Positions 15,786-24,539 of a stretch of 33,626 nucleotides of DNA are shown piece by piece (within the stretch, counting starts at the first letter, position 1; every line of letters starts with the position of its first letter). The stretch covers positions 1-33,626 of the forward strand of contig JAJYTC010000032.1 of assembly GCA_021793275.1 (NCBI GenBank). Direction: 5' to 3'. Source of the DNA: Deltaproteobacteria bacterium. GTDB lineage: Bacteria > Desulfobacterota > Syntrophobacteria > Syntrophobacterales > Syntrophobacteraceae. The notes below the pieces were generated by a model that did no database searches, had not been told where the DNA came from, and worked only from the letters and a program-made list of their open reading frames with translations. Both the position numbers and the translations under genes were made by a program.

Positions 15786-16170
15786 TCGACCGGTAACGGC
15801 CCTTTTCCTGCTCTCTCCATCCCCCCGGACGAAAGATCCCGAACTGAAGATGTCCACCGTTTGACTCCCTTTATTGGAACCCCATCGCCGAGGTAAACGG
15901 TGGACAGCAGTATGACGTTCTTCTCTTTTTACCGGTCCGGGAGATTCAAGCGCCCAAAAGACAGCGCCAAAAAAATGTCATGGAGCGGCTCTCAGATCTC
16001 ACCCTTTGACCGCACCGCCTCACCTGTGCCATACTCTCCGGGCCGGGGGACGAAAAGAATCATTTTTCGAAGCGAATCATTATCCACCAGGCACAAAGCT
16101 TGAATGACCTGAGGACAATCCGGAAGAGTTTTCCACAGAGTCACCCAACCTCTTCAGATTGGAGCAACAG
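15786..16170 (+). other. Upstream region of the prkA cluster
   Basis: This 385-bp stretch holds a 12-bp perfect inverted repeat (listed separately) and an open frame at 15900-16103 that resembles nothing known and has no clear ribosome binding site. The promoter of the prkA cluster should lie here. A partial sigma-54-like AGGCAC-N5-TTGAA at 16089-16104 was considered but is not convincing. Confidence 0.4.
15851..15906. repeat. 12-bp inverted repeat upstream of prkA
   Basis: TGTCCACCGTTT (15851-15862) and AAACGGTGGACA (15895-15906) are exact inverted repeats separated by 32 bases. They could be two operator half-sites or a stem of a terminator or leader structure. Confidence 0.55.
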
Positions 16171-18237
16171 ATGGACGCGAAAAACGCCAGGAGCCTTCAA
16201 TACCATATTCAACAGATCAGGGAGGAAAAGAGACATTTTGAAAACGCCTACCAGGCCGTTGCCAGAATGATCCTCAACGAACCGTCCGCCATAGAGAAAG
16301 TGATGGTAAACGGCAAGAGCACCTATGATTTCAAAATTTTCCGTGCCTTCCCCAGGCACGTTATAGGCATGTACGACGAGATCAACAGTTTCGTCTCGTT
16401 TGTAAAGGACGCCGCCGAAGGGGGTTCATCGAGGGAGATGGCTTTCGTTCTCGTCGGGGAACCGGGCAACGGAAAAACATTCTTTGTCGACTACCTGTGC
16501 TCCCTCTACCGAAATTTTATCGCACGCGAGGAAAACCGAAGATATACCTTCAATATCAAAAATCTGGAAACACTGGGGAGCTACGGCAAGATAAGGGCGA
16601 TACAGTCCCAGACCTTCGAAGATCCCATGATCCTGGCCATGAATCTCTTCGAGTCCTTGGAGAAAAACAGGCAGTTTCTTTCCGAATCGGCCGGCTTTTC
16701 CGAGGAGCAGATCGACAGACTCTATCTCAATTACAGGCCTCTTGGGGCGTGCAGCGACTACATCCTGAACGAAATAAGGGAATACTCGAAGCAAGATCTC
16801 GAAAAGCTTCTAAGCTTCTTCGAAGTCGTCCCGGTCCCGCTTAGCGAAAGCATGGGATCGATGACCGGGAAATATTCCGCTAAGGACAAAATAACTTCAT
16901 CGGCGGTCGATCTGCTGGGGGAAGAATCGATCCAGCGGCTGCTCCACATCTCCGATCTCAACAACCCCTACCGATTCGACCTGAGACGAGGCGCCCTGGC
17001 GCGAGTCGCGGGCGGAGGAATCCATTTCAGCGATGAAATTTTCAAGAACAAAAAGGACCTCGTCCAGGTCTACCTTGGGGTCATCCAGAACCGGGACATA
17101 GAAATTGACGGGTTCCGTTGGCCCCTCGACACCCTCATCATCGCCACCAGCAACAACTCGGAATTCAACAGGTTCCTTGCTGAAAAGGAAGAGGCGCCCA
17201 TCGTCGACCGATGCAGGATCTGCTATGTCGCCCACAATACCGATTACCGCCTCCAGGAAAAGTTGACATCCTATGCAATAGGCAGCGAGGCCAAAACCAC
17301 CCTGACAAAGGAAAAGCTCCACCAGGACCCCAACCTCAACAGCGCCGCCTCCGCAGCGGTGGTGCTGACCAGGCTGCCCAAGTCGGAAAAACTCACTCCC
17401 ATCGAAACGATGAAGCTGGCTGCCGGCGAAGTCGCAGGCGAGAAGAGCATAAAGACGCTCGCAGAGGTAATCGACTCCCTCAATCATGAGCCCGACATCA
17501 CCAAGAGATTCGGTCAGAAGGGACTCGGCCAGCGCAATCTGGGCAGGGCCGTCCAACTGCTCATGGAGACCTCGGAGACCAACGACGGTCAATGCATGTT
17601 CGCCTACGACATCTTCAAGTCCATCGAACGGGTGATCCTGGATTACGTTTCCGAGGCAAATGAGCGCGCAAAGTTTCTCGACGATCTCAAAATCGCCAAA
17701 GGGCTCTACCGCGAACGGATAATGACCGAAATGTTCAACGCCTATATGGATGAACCCCATGCCATTCGCAAGGACGTGATGAACTACGTGAACATGATAA
17801 TAGGCATAGACGCCGAGGACCTCGGCCCGGACAGGATGTGGAAATACAAAAACCCGCAGACCGGAGAGCTCAAGGCTTTGAAGATCGACGAGCGCTACAT
17901 TCAAAGCGTCGAAGACAGGCTGGGGCTCAAAACCCGCGAACAGAGGGAGTCCTTCAGGACGTCGATCCGCAAAATATACGGCCAGAAGATGTCCACGGAT
18001 CGGGATTATGATTTCATGGACAATCTCGAACTGGTCAAGGCTGTAACCGATGTGCGGCTAAAATCGGACATCGCCGGGGCGGGCAGCCTGATCGGCGCCT
18101 TGGCCAACCGCACAAACGAGGAAAACCAGAAGCTCTACGACCGGATTATCAACGCCATGCTGGACAAGCTGGGATACTGCCGGACCTGTGCCCAGAAAAC
18201 CGTAGAATACTTTTGCACCAAAAGTGATGAGAACTGA
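16171..18237 (+). CDS. prkA: PrkA-family AAA serine protein kinase (first copy)
   Basis: A 688-residue protein of the PrkA/YeaG family. An N-terminal AAA ATPase domain holds the Walker A motif GEPGNGKT at residues 96-103, a Walker B-like IHFSDEIF segment near residue 288 and a sensor-like LIIATSNNSEFN near 325. The C-terminal kinase-like domain shows YKNPQTGELKALKID near residue 552 and REQRESFRTSIRKIYG near 590. PrkA proteins are cytoplasmic stress- or sporulation-linked enzymes with reported kinase and, more recently, protease-like activity. The start at 16171 follows GGAG; a TTG four codons earlier is possible. DUF444 and spoVR genes follow, as in E. coli yeaG-yeaH (with ycgB elsewhere). 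A Cys cluster (CRTCAQ...FC) ends the protein. Confidence 0.9.
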   Translation: MDAKNARSLQYHIQQIREEKRHFENAYQAVARMILNEPSAIEKVMVNGKSTYDFKIFRAFPRHVIGMYDEINSFVSFVKDAAEGGSSREMAFVLVGEPGNGKTFFVDYLCSLYRNFIAREENRRYTFNIKNLETLGSYGKIRAIQSQTFEDPMILAMNLFESLEKNRQFLSESAGFSEEQIDRLYLNYRPLGACSDYILNEIREYSKQDLEKLLSFFEVVPVPLSESMGSMTGKYSAKDKITSSAVDLLGEESIQRLLHISDLNNPYRFDLRRGALARVAGGGIHFSDEIFKNKKDLVQVYLGVIQNRDIEIDGFRWPLDTLIIATSNNSEFNRFLAEKEEAPIVDRCRICYVAHNTDYRLQEKLTSYAIGSEAKTTLTKEKLHQDPNLNSAASAAVVLTRLPKSEKLTPIETMKLAAGEVAGEKSIKTLAEVIDSLNHEPDITKRFGQKGLGQRNLGRAVQLLMETSETNDGQCMFAYDIFKSIERVILDYVSEANERAKFLDDLKIAKGLYRERIMTEMFNAYMDEPHAIRKDVMNYVNMIIGIDAEDLGPDRMWKYKNPQTGELKALKIDERYIQSVEDRLGLKTREQRESFRTSIRKIYGQKMSTDRDYDFMDNLELVKAVTDVRLKSDIAGAGSLIGALANRTNEENQKLYDRIINAMLDKLGYCRTCAQKTVEYFCTKSDEN
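18209..18225. repeat. Palindrome at the 3' end of prkA
   Basis: ACTTTTG (18209-18215) and CAAAAGT (18219-18225) are exact inverted repeats around CAC. The arms are the same as in the palindrome at 1448-1465. Here they fall inside the last codons of prkA, so coincidence is possible. Confidence 0.35.
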
Positions 18238-18251
18238 AACAAGGTTCAAGA

Positions 18252-18350
18252 CTGATGTGATGGGTTTCGCTTCGCTCCACCCATCCTACAATCTACTACA
18301 ACCTACAATCTGATGTGATGGGTTTCGCTTCGCTCCACCCATCCTACAAT
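18252..18350. repeat. Two 41-bp tandem REP-like hairpin repeats
   Basis: Positions 18252-18292 and 18310-18350 are identical 41-bp copies. Each holds a GATGGGT/ACCCATC stem around TTCGCTTCGCTCC. They lie 58 bp apart in the 150-bp gap between prkA and the DUF444 gene. The loop is related to the hairpin at 5424-5450. They could attenuate transcription or stabilise the upstream mRNA. Confidence 0.8.
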
Positions 18351-18387
18351 TTCCGACGACCCGGGAGGAAGGGTAAACGAGGGCCCC

Positions 18388-19713
18388 ATGAGAAAAATGG
18401 TTTCAGACTCCCCGGAAATGAAGACCGAAGAGGCTTCACGGCACGATGCGCCGGAATGCGGACCGGCGCTCATGAGTCCGCGAGCGCCGGACATGGCCTT
18501 CTGGAGCGGGGACATGGTATTTCTGCAAAACTCATCGCCTTCCATGGCCTCTCACGTTCAAAGTCTCAGCGCCATAGACGAACTGCTCGAACGCGACAAG
18601 CAGCGGGAAAAGGACGGTTTTCCGCGCAAGATTCGGGTTGGAAGGCTGGTCAAGCCCGGTCGCGGAGGCAAGGACAAAATCATCCTGGTGCCCACCACGG
18701 TGGAGGAAAAATTTATCCATGACGTAAGAAACGGAGAAACGGAGAAAGAAAGTTCATCCGGCGGAACGGGCGAAGGAGAAGAAGGGGAAGTGATTGGAGA
18801 GGAGCCTGCCGACGGCGTTCCGCAGGCCGATGGCCAGGGTTCGGGTCCGGGCGGAGGGGAAAGCGCCGATCATGAAATAGAATCGAGCGCCTATGATCTC
18901 GGGAAAGTCCTGGGCGAGAAGTTCGAATTGCCCAATCTGAAAAACAAGGGGAAAAAGCGCTCGCTCTCCCGTTACACCTACGACCTGACCGACAGGCACG
19001 CAAGAACCGGGCAGTTGCTCGACAAAAAGGCGACACTTAGAAAAATCATCGAAACCAATATCAACCTCGGCAACATCGACAATAACGGGGAAATCGACCC
19101 CTCCCGGTTTCTGGTTTCCCCTCAGGACGAAGTCTATCGAATTCTATCGAAGGAAAAAGATTACGAATCGCAGGCCATGATCTTCTTCCTGAGGGACTAC
19201 TCGGGTTCGATGGCCGGTCAGCCCACAGATGCAGTCGTTACCCAGCACGTGCTGATCTACAGTTGGCTCCTCTATCAGTATGAAAGAAAGGTGGAAACAA
19301 GGTTCATTCTTCATGACACGACGGCCAGGGAAGTCACCGATTTCTATACCTACTACAACTCTTCGGTGGCAGGCGGGACCAGGGTGGAGTCGGCCTACCG
19401 GCTTGTAAACGAGATCGTTGAAGCCGGTAATCTCGCCCGCGATTACAATATCTACGTTTTCCACGGTACGGACGGAGACGACTGGGATTCGGAGGGACAA
19501 AATACCCTTCCGGAAATCAGGAAAACTTTGGGCTTCGCCAACAGAGTCGGCGTGACCATTGCGGGTTTGAATGGCGGGTCTTCCATCGTGGAAAAGTATA
19601 TAGCGGGCTCCGGCCTGCTCGAAGAATTTCCCCGGGTGATTCGCATGGACAACGTAGGCGAAAACGCTACGGAAGTGCGGCTCATAGAGGGAATAAAAAA
19701 ACTGCTCTCCTGA
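18388..19713 (+). CDS. DUF444 (UPF0229, YeaH/YhbH) von Willebrand-type protein
   Basis: A 441-residue member of the YeaH/YhbH family. RDKQREKDGFPRKIRVG near residue 69 and IDNNGEIDPSRFLVS near 230 are family features. A Gly/Glu/Ser-rich acidic linker spans about residues 115-165. The vWA domain begins near residue 262, with a metal-site motif FLRDYSGSM (D270-x-S272-x-S274) that fits the MIDAS D-x-S-x-S. YeaH is the known partner of the PrkA kinase YeaG in E. coli stress response. An N-terminal extension of about 55 residues is longer than I would expect and could be partly untranslated; the ATG at 18388 has GAGGG just upstream. The spoVR gene follows after 15 bases. Confidence 0.9.
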   Translation: MRKMVSDSPEMKTEEASRHDAPECGPALMSPRAPDMAFWSGDMVFLQNSSPSMASHVQSLSAIDELLERDKQREKDGFPRKIRVGRLVKPGRGGKDKIILVPTTVEEKFIHDVRNGETEKESSSGGTGEGEEGEVIGEEPADGVPQADGQGSGPGGGESADHEIESSAYDLGKVLGEKFELPNLKNKGKKRSLSRYTYDLTDRHARTGQLLDKKATLRKIIETNINLGNIDNNGEIDPSRFLVSPQDEVYRILSKEKDYESQAMIFFLRDYSGSMAGQPTDAVVTQHVLIYSWLLYQYERKVETRFILHDTTAREVTDFYTYYNSSVAGGTRVESAYRLVNEIVEAGNLARDYNIYVFHGTDGDDWDSEGQNTLPEIRKTLGFANRVGVTIAGLNGGSSIVEKYIAGSGLLEEFPRVIRMDNVGENATEVRLIEGIKKLLS

Positions 19714-19728
19714 CGTGGAATTACGACT

Positions 19729-21357
19729 ATGGAGCTTATCAATCAGCACACCAAGAAAATAATGGAAGGGTGCAAGGAAAGGGCCCGAAAGTCGGGACTG
19801 CGCTTCGAAGACGAAACGCTCGAATACATCGTCACCAATAAAGACTTGATCGAACTTTCCTCCAAACACATGATCCCGACCCTCTACGATTACTGGGTAA
19901 ACGACGTCGAAGTGCTCAAGGAGAAAGGAAGGTACGAACTCTACCCCAACAATCCCTACGAAACGGTCATCAATACGCGCCCGGCTATTTCCTTCTATAA
20001 CGACAACAATCCCGACTGGCTCAATGTCATGATTTTCTACCACGTCCTGGGCCACATTGATTTCTTCCAAAACAATATGTTCTTCAAACACACCCGGGAT
20101 GAAGATTTCGCCGGACGCGCCCTCTCCGACAAAAGGTCCATCGCCATGCTTCGCTCCGAAAAGGGCCGATGGGTCGATTATGTGATCGAATTCAGCCGCA
20201 GCATAGACAACCTGGTGGGGTTCCATTCCGAGCTGTCCGAATTAAACGAGCCCCGGGAAATCAAGACCTCTGCAAAGCTCGACTTCTACTTCGACATTTT
20301 TCTGCAAACCATCCGAAAAGTGAACCTCCTCGAATATCTGAAGGAGATCGACCGCTATAACGAAGCGGCCCGCCAATATGGAGAGATGGCCGAGACCTTG
20401 TTTTTCTCGCAGGTGACCAGGTCTTATCCGGAATTTGATGCTCTTTTCGACCGGCACAAAAAACAGGGACGCAGGAAAGCGCGGGACCTTCTTGAATTCC
20501 TGCTGCTCAATTCACCCTTTTTGCAAAAGGAAGAAAACAGGTGGATGCAGTCGGTGATCGAAATAGTGCGCAAGACCTCGCTTTATTTCCAGCCCCAGAT
20601 ACGCACAAAAATCCTTAACGAAGGATGGGCCAGCTACTGGCATGAGAAGCTCTTCCTCAAAGACGACCGGATAAGGGGAAATGAAGTGGGTTTTGCCCGG
20701 GTCAATGCGCTGGTCACTTCGCTGCCAAGGGTCGGCATAAATCCATATGCCCTGGGAATGCGGCTTTTGAGCCACATCGAAGAGATGGCTGACAAAGGCA
20801 GGCTGTCCTACGATTTTCAGAAGCTCCAAAACGCAGAGCAGCGGCGCGACTACGATAAGGCCACCGGTTCGGGACTGGACTACGTCTTCAGGGTCAGGGA
20901 AGATTTCAACGATTTCATGTTCATCAACAGCTTCGTAGACCAGCAATTCGTGGACAGGCACAAACTCTTCGTCGCCGGCATCAGGCTAAATCCCGCCAAG
21001 CGGACCCGGGAGTACTACGTGCGAAGCAGGGACGCAGGACAGTACAGGCAAATGCTCCTCGACCAGCTCTATCATCCTCCCTTCATAGAAATCGAACAAT
21101 CCGGGACCCAAGACAACTGTCTCTACCTCAACCACCGCTTCGAGGGCAAACCGCTCGTAAAGGAATTCATTTCCAATACCATGCTGGGAATTGAATACCT
21201 CTGGGGCGGGCCGGTGAAACTCGAGACTTCCGAACCGATTGCAAAAGCGCGCGAATTTCAACCCGGGGAGTCCCATCCCCCTGCCGATAGGGGCCCCTCT
21301 TACCAAAGGGTGCTCTACACCATGAAAAACAGGCAGCTTTCGAGGACACTGCTGTGA
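19729..21357 (+). CDS. spoVR: SpoVR/YcgB-family protein
   Basis: A 542-residue SpoVR-like protein. The N-terminal half carries the family stretches NPYETVINTRPAISFYND (about 75-92) and MIFYHVLGHIDFFQNN (about 101-116), with His105 and His109 as likely conserved polar or metal-site residues. ILNEGWASYWHEKLF lies near residue 295 and YVFRVREDFNDFMFINSF near 385. SpoVR is needed for the spore cortex in Bacillus, but in non-sporulating bacteria the YcgB homologue works with the YeaG/YeaH stress system, and no spore gene is in this window. The stop codon overlaps the start of the second prkA-like gene, indicating coupled translation. Confidence 0.92.
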   Translation: MELINQHTKKIMEGCKERARKSGLRFEDETLEYIVTNKDLIELSSKHMIPTLYDYWVNDVEVLKEKGRYELYPNNPYETVINTRPAISFYNDNNPDWLNVMIFYHVLGHIDFFQNNMFFKHTRDEDFAGRALSDKRSIAMLRSEKGRWVDYVIEFSRSIDNLVGFHSELSELNEPREIKTSAKLDFYFDIFLQTIRKVNLLEYLKEIDRYNEAARQYGEMAETLFFSQVTRSYPEFDALFDRHKKQGRRKARDLLEFLLLNSPFLQKEENRWMQSVIEIVRKTSLYFQPQIRTKILNEGWASYWHEKLFLKDDRIRGNEVGFARVNALVTSLPRVGINPYALGMRLLSHIEEMADKGRLSYDFQKLQNAEQRRDYDKATGSGLDYVFRVREDFNDFMFINSFVDQQFVDRHKLFVAGIRLNPAKRTREYYVRSRDAGQYRQMLLDQLYHPPFIEIEQSGTQDNCLYLNHRFEGKPLVKEFISNTMLGIEYLWGGPVKLETSEPIAKAREFQPGESHPPADRGPSYQRVLYTMKNRQLSRTLL

Positions 21358-23651
21358 TGCAACCGGAAATGGAAAATGGACGTCGCGCGGTTGACCAACT
21401 CTGCGCAAAAATACAGGAACGGGGGCGGCGCACGCCGTTCAGTTTTCCCGAATACATCGCCCTCACCGCCAAATTTCCCGAACGTATCTTCCGCAATATC
21501 TTCCAGATGTTCTATGACATGATACACAGCTACATAGATGTTGGAGTAGATGAATACCCCGACGATCCCGAATCGATCAACTACGTCCCCTACGATTCCA
21601 GCCGCCTGTTCGAACAGGGCACGGACCGGCCGTTCTTTGGCGACCGGCTTTTCGTAAACAGGCTGCTCGGCCACATTTCCTCCTTCAGGCGCGGCATCAG
21701 GCAAAACAGAATCTATATTTTCGAGGGTCCTCACGGATGCGGCAAGAGCACTTTTCTAAATAACGTGCTGATGAAATTCGAAAAATACGCCGAGACCGAG
21801 GAAGGGTCAAGCTTCGAGACGGTTTGGCGGCTAAACAGGAAACTCCTTGGAAACGGAACGGACCCCACGGCAAAGTACCTCGTCGAGCAGTTGCGAAACA
21901 TCGTCAACCACTCCACCAGGGGCGAACAGGACCCGGCCCCCGGCCCCTCAGCCGCCGGCAAAGAACATCTGGAAATCGCATGCCCGAGCCATGACAATCC
22001 CCTGCTTCTGATTCCCAAAACATACCGCAGGGACTTCTTCGATGAATTGATTCCCAACAAGGATTTCAAACACAAGCTCTTCTCTCACAAGCAATACGAA
22101 TGGGTTTTCAAGGATAGCCCCTGCACTATCTGCCAGTCTTTGTATAACGCCCTCCTGGATATTTTGGACTCACCCTCCAAAGTCTTCGAAATGATCTATG
22201 CCCGCAGGTATCTGTTCAATAGAAGACTCGGGATCGGGATCAGTGTTTTCAACCCTGGCGACAGAATACACAGGATGCATGCCGTAAGCGACGACCATAT
22301 CCAAAACCACCTCAACGCCATATTGATGGACGGCAATAGAGTAAAGTACCTCTATTCACGCTATGCTAACACCAATAACGGCATTTACGCCATAATGGAT
22401 ATCAAGGGCCACAATAAGGAGCGTTTCGCCAATTTACACGGAATAATAAGTGAAGGAGTCCATAAGGTCGATTGTATAGAAGAAAATGTGAATTCGCTTT
22501 TCTTTGCAGTCATGAACCCGGAGGACCGTGAGAATATATCCGATACCCAGTCCTTTACAGATCGAATCACTTATGTGAAAATACCCTATGTACTTGATTT
22601 CAATACCGAAATTAAAATCTACAAGAACATTTTCGGAAACCAGATCCGGAAATATTTTCTTCCAATGGTCCTGGAAAACTTCGCAAAAATCATCATTTCT
22701 TCCCGGCTCAATCCTCAATCCGCGGCCATGGCCGAGTGGATACCCGACCCGGGGCAATACCGCATCTATTGCGATCGAAATCTTTTGCTGCTCAAAATGG
22801 ATATATACGCGGGGATCATTCCTTCCTGGCTATCGGAGGAGGACCGAAAAAATTTCACGGCTAAAAGGCGGCGAAGAATCATTGCGGAATCCGAGTCGGA
22901 AGGAGACAGAGGCTTTACCGGGAGAGATTCGATCAGGATGTTCAACGAATTTTTCCAGGCTTACTCGAAGAAGGACAAGCCTATCACGATGGCCATGCTG
23001 AACCTCTATTTCAAGAAGCACTGCTGCGCGGGCGGACCCATTCCGGAAGATTTTCCCGACGCCCTGAGCGGACTTTACGATTACACGGTCCTGCAGGAGG
23101 TAAAGGAATCGCTCTATTATTACAATGAAGATCACATTTCCCGGCAGATTCAAAACTACCTGTTTGCAGTCAATTTCGAAATCGGACAGACCCAGAAATG
23201 CCACTATACGAACGATGAACTGAAGATTACCGAAGAACTGTTCGAAACCATCGAGCAGAAGGTCCTGGGGCATCGTTCCACCCGAGACAAACGAAAGGCC
23301 TTTCGAAAGGAGGTGCAGAACATCTATGCGTCCAAGACCCTTGCCCAGGAGATACTGATCGAGGGAAAATCGGTATGTGAAACCCATCTCTACCAATCGT
23401 TGTACGACCGGTATGTCCATAACCTGAAAGAAAACGTGCTCGATCCCTTCCTCAAAAACGACAACTTCAGAAGCGGTGTCAAGGACTACGCAACGGAAAG
23501 CTTCAAGACTTACGACAAGCGGATCAGGGAGGACGTCGCCCTCCTTATGCGCAACCTCAACACCAGGTACGGGTACAGCGAAAACAGCGCAAAGGAAGTA
23601 TGCCTATACGTGATCGACAATGACCTCGCTAAAAAATTCGCAGAGCACTGA
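21357..23651 (+). CDS. Second, divergent PrkA-like AAA ATPase/kinase
   Basis: A 764-residue PrkA-like protein, longer than the first copy. Walker A is FEGPHGCGKST (residues 122-132). The segment in the Walker B position reads GIYAIMDIKGHNKERF, which has Asp but no following Glu, so ATP hydrolysis may be altered. SLFFAVMNPED resembles sensor 1 and YVKIPYVLDFNTEIKIYKN matches the PrkA block that follows the ATPase core. The C-terminal end (RKAFRKEVQNIYASK, then RYGYSENSAKEVCLYVIDN) also fits PrkA. CTIC and HCC cysteine groups are present. The ATG overlaps the spoVR stop (a GTG lies one codon earlier). It may be a regulator or partner of the first kinase; function is inferred. Confidence 0.85.
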   Translation: MQPEMENGRRAVDQLCAKIQERGRRTPFSFPEYIALTAKFPERIFRNIFQMFYDMIHSYIDVGVDEYPDDPESINYVPYDSSRLFEQGTDRPFFGDRLFVNRLLGHISSFRRGIRQNRIYIFEGPHGCGKSTFLNNVLMKFEKYAETEEGSSFETVWRLNRKLLGNGTDPTAKYLVEQLRNIVNHSTRGEQDPAPGPSAAGKEHLEIACPSHDNPLLLIPKTYRRDFFDELIPNKDFKHKLFSHKQYEWVFKDSPCTICQSLYNALLDILDSPSKVFEMIYARRYLFNRRLGIGISVFNPGDRIHRMHAVSDDHIQNHLNAILMDGNRVKYLYSRYANTNNGIYAIMDIKGHNKERFANLHGIISEGVHKVDCIEENVNSLFFAVMNPEDRENISDTQSFTDRITYVKIPYVLDFNTEIKIYKNIFGNQIRKYFLPMVLENFAKIIISSRLNPQSAAMAEWIPDPGQYRIYCDRNLLLLKMDIYAGIIPSWLSEEDRKNFTAKRRRRIIAESESEGDRGFTGRDSIRMFNEFFQAYSKKDKPITMAMLNLYFKKHCCAGGPIPEDFPDALSGLYDYTVLQEVKESLYYYNEDHISRQIQNYLFAVNFEIGQTQKCHYTNDELKITEELFETIEQKVLGHRSTRDKRKAFRKEVQNIYASKTLAQEILIEGKSVCETHLYQSLYDRYVHNLKENVLDPFLKNDNFRSGVKDYATESFKTYDKRIREDVALLMRNLNTRYGYSENSAKEVCLYVIDNDLAKKFAEH

Positions 23652-23745
23652 ATCGCGTTTTCATGGAGACTGAACCGCTATGTGCGAGCACGCCGGGCGG
23701 TTACATGAGCAGGAGGCTGTGAGAATCCGCTATCGAAAAGAACCC

Positions 23746-24021
23746 TCATGCTTTCTTTTCTGTCAGGCGACCGGAAATATACTTATGAAGAACGCTTGCA
23801 ATCAGAGTCTGGTACGGTATTCCTTCTTCCAGCGCTATCTTTTGAATTGCCGTTAAATCCTTTTGCGAGATGCGAATGTTCACCCTTTTGTCCTTCTTGA
23901 AGGTCGCGGAGGCGTAGCCTCGATAGCGAGCCGCTTCGGATTTCGGGTCGGAGATCGTTCTCCATTCGTCTCTTTCATAGGATTCCAGGATTTCTTTTTC
24001 TTCCGGTTCCAGATTGTTCAT
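23746..24021 (-). CDS. Ribbon-helix-helix antitoxin (BrnA/CopG-like)
   Basis: A 91-residue protein whose C-terminal half has the ribbon-helix-helix pattern: strand KRVNIRIS followed by helices around AIQKIALEEGIPYQTLIASV. The N-terminal half (EKEILESYERDEWRTISDP) is the toxin-binding region typical of BrnA-like antitoxins. It binds the toxin and the promoter. The ATG overlaps the toxin stop (ATGA), and toxin-first order is the BrnT-BrnA arrangement. Confidence 0.8.
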   Translation of the reverse strand: MNNLEPEEKEILESYERDEWRTISDPKSEAARYRGYASATFKKDKRVNIRISQKDLTAIQKIALEEGIPYQTLIASVLHKYISGRLTEKKA

Positions 24022-24299
24022 CCTTTCTTTTCTCCCGAATATCTTTTTGTAGCCTTGCGACTTGGAATCGCAGTTTTAAGAAATACTTCCTCTTCGGATT
24101 CGACAAAAGGGACTAACCAGGCATAATTCTCGATGTCGAGGATGAACATGCGTTGTCCACGATACTTAACCCGATTCGGGTGCTCGACAATGTCAAGAAT
24201 GTCGCCGCGCTCGATGTGAAGGACGACTTCCTCAAACGATACGCCCCGGTCCCTTTTAAGCTGTTCATTCTTTTCATCGTTCCAAGAAAAGTATTTCAT
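24018..24299 (-). CDS. BrnT-like toxin (RelE-fold ribonuclease family)
   Basis: A 93-residue protein resembling BrnT-type toxins: FSWNDEKNEQLKRDRGVSFEE near the N-terminus, then GQRMFILDIENYAWLVPFVE and a basic C-terminus around PSRKATKRYSG. BrnT-like proteins are RNases that stop translation and are neutralised by a ribbon-helix-helix antitoxin encoded downstream. Here that gene overlaps by 4 bases. A promoter with a consensus TTGACA sits so close that the mRNA would be nearly leaderless. It could also belong to a related family of small toxins; the pairing supports the toxin call. Confidence 0.78.
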   Translation of the reverse strand: MKYFSWNDEKNEQLKRDRGVSFEEVVLHIERGDILDIVEHPNRVKYRGQRMFILDIENYAWLVPFVESEEEVFLKTAIPSRKATKRYSGEKKG

Positions 24300-24307
24300 T
24301 GATAATT

Positions 24308-24348
24308 GAAATAAGCCAATGTGTGCATTTTGTCAACAGCACTGACAA
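24308..24348 (-). promoter_or_regulatory. Promoter and candidate operator of the toxin-antitoxin pair
   Basis: On the minus strand TTGACA (24336-24331) and TATTTC (24313-24308) are 17 bases apart. TTGTCA (24330-24335) and TGACAA (24343-24348) form an inverted repeat overlapping the -35, a likely place for antitoxin autoregulation. The predicted start point is only a few bases before the toxin ATG. Confidence 0.55.
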
Positions 24349-24539
24349 GTCCACACATTTCTCAGTAGCGGCCCAAGGAAAGCAGACCGAAGGCAGAAGA
24401 GGGTGAAACGGAGTTGGAGCCTCCGACTCCCGGACAAAGTACTCCCTCAACACCGCGGCGGCATGGTAAGATGATTGGCGGGTCGGGCGGTTGAGACTTT
24501 CGGCAAACCGCATGGTCGCTTCTTTTCAAAAGGAGGTTT

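Noticed and set aside
16089-16104. Sigma-54-like -24/-12 element (AGGCAC-N5-TTGAA) before prkA
   Set aside because: The -12 GC is GA here and the first T is missing. The match is too weak to call without start-site data.
16897-17904. 335-residue minus-strand open frame inside prkA
   Set aside because: Antisense shadow of the prkA coding sequence; rich in Val, Asp and Gly with no family pattern.
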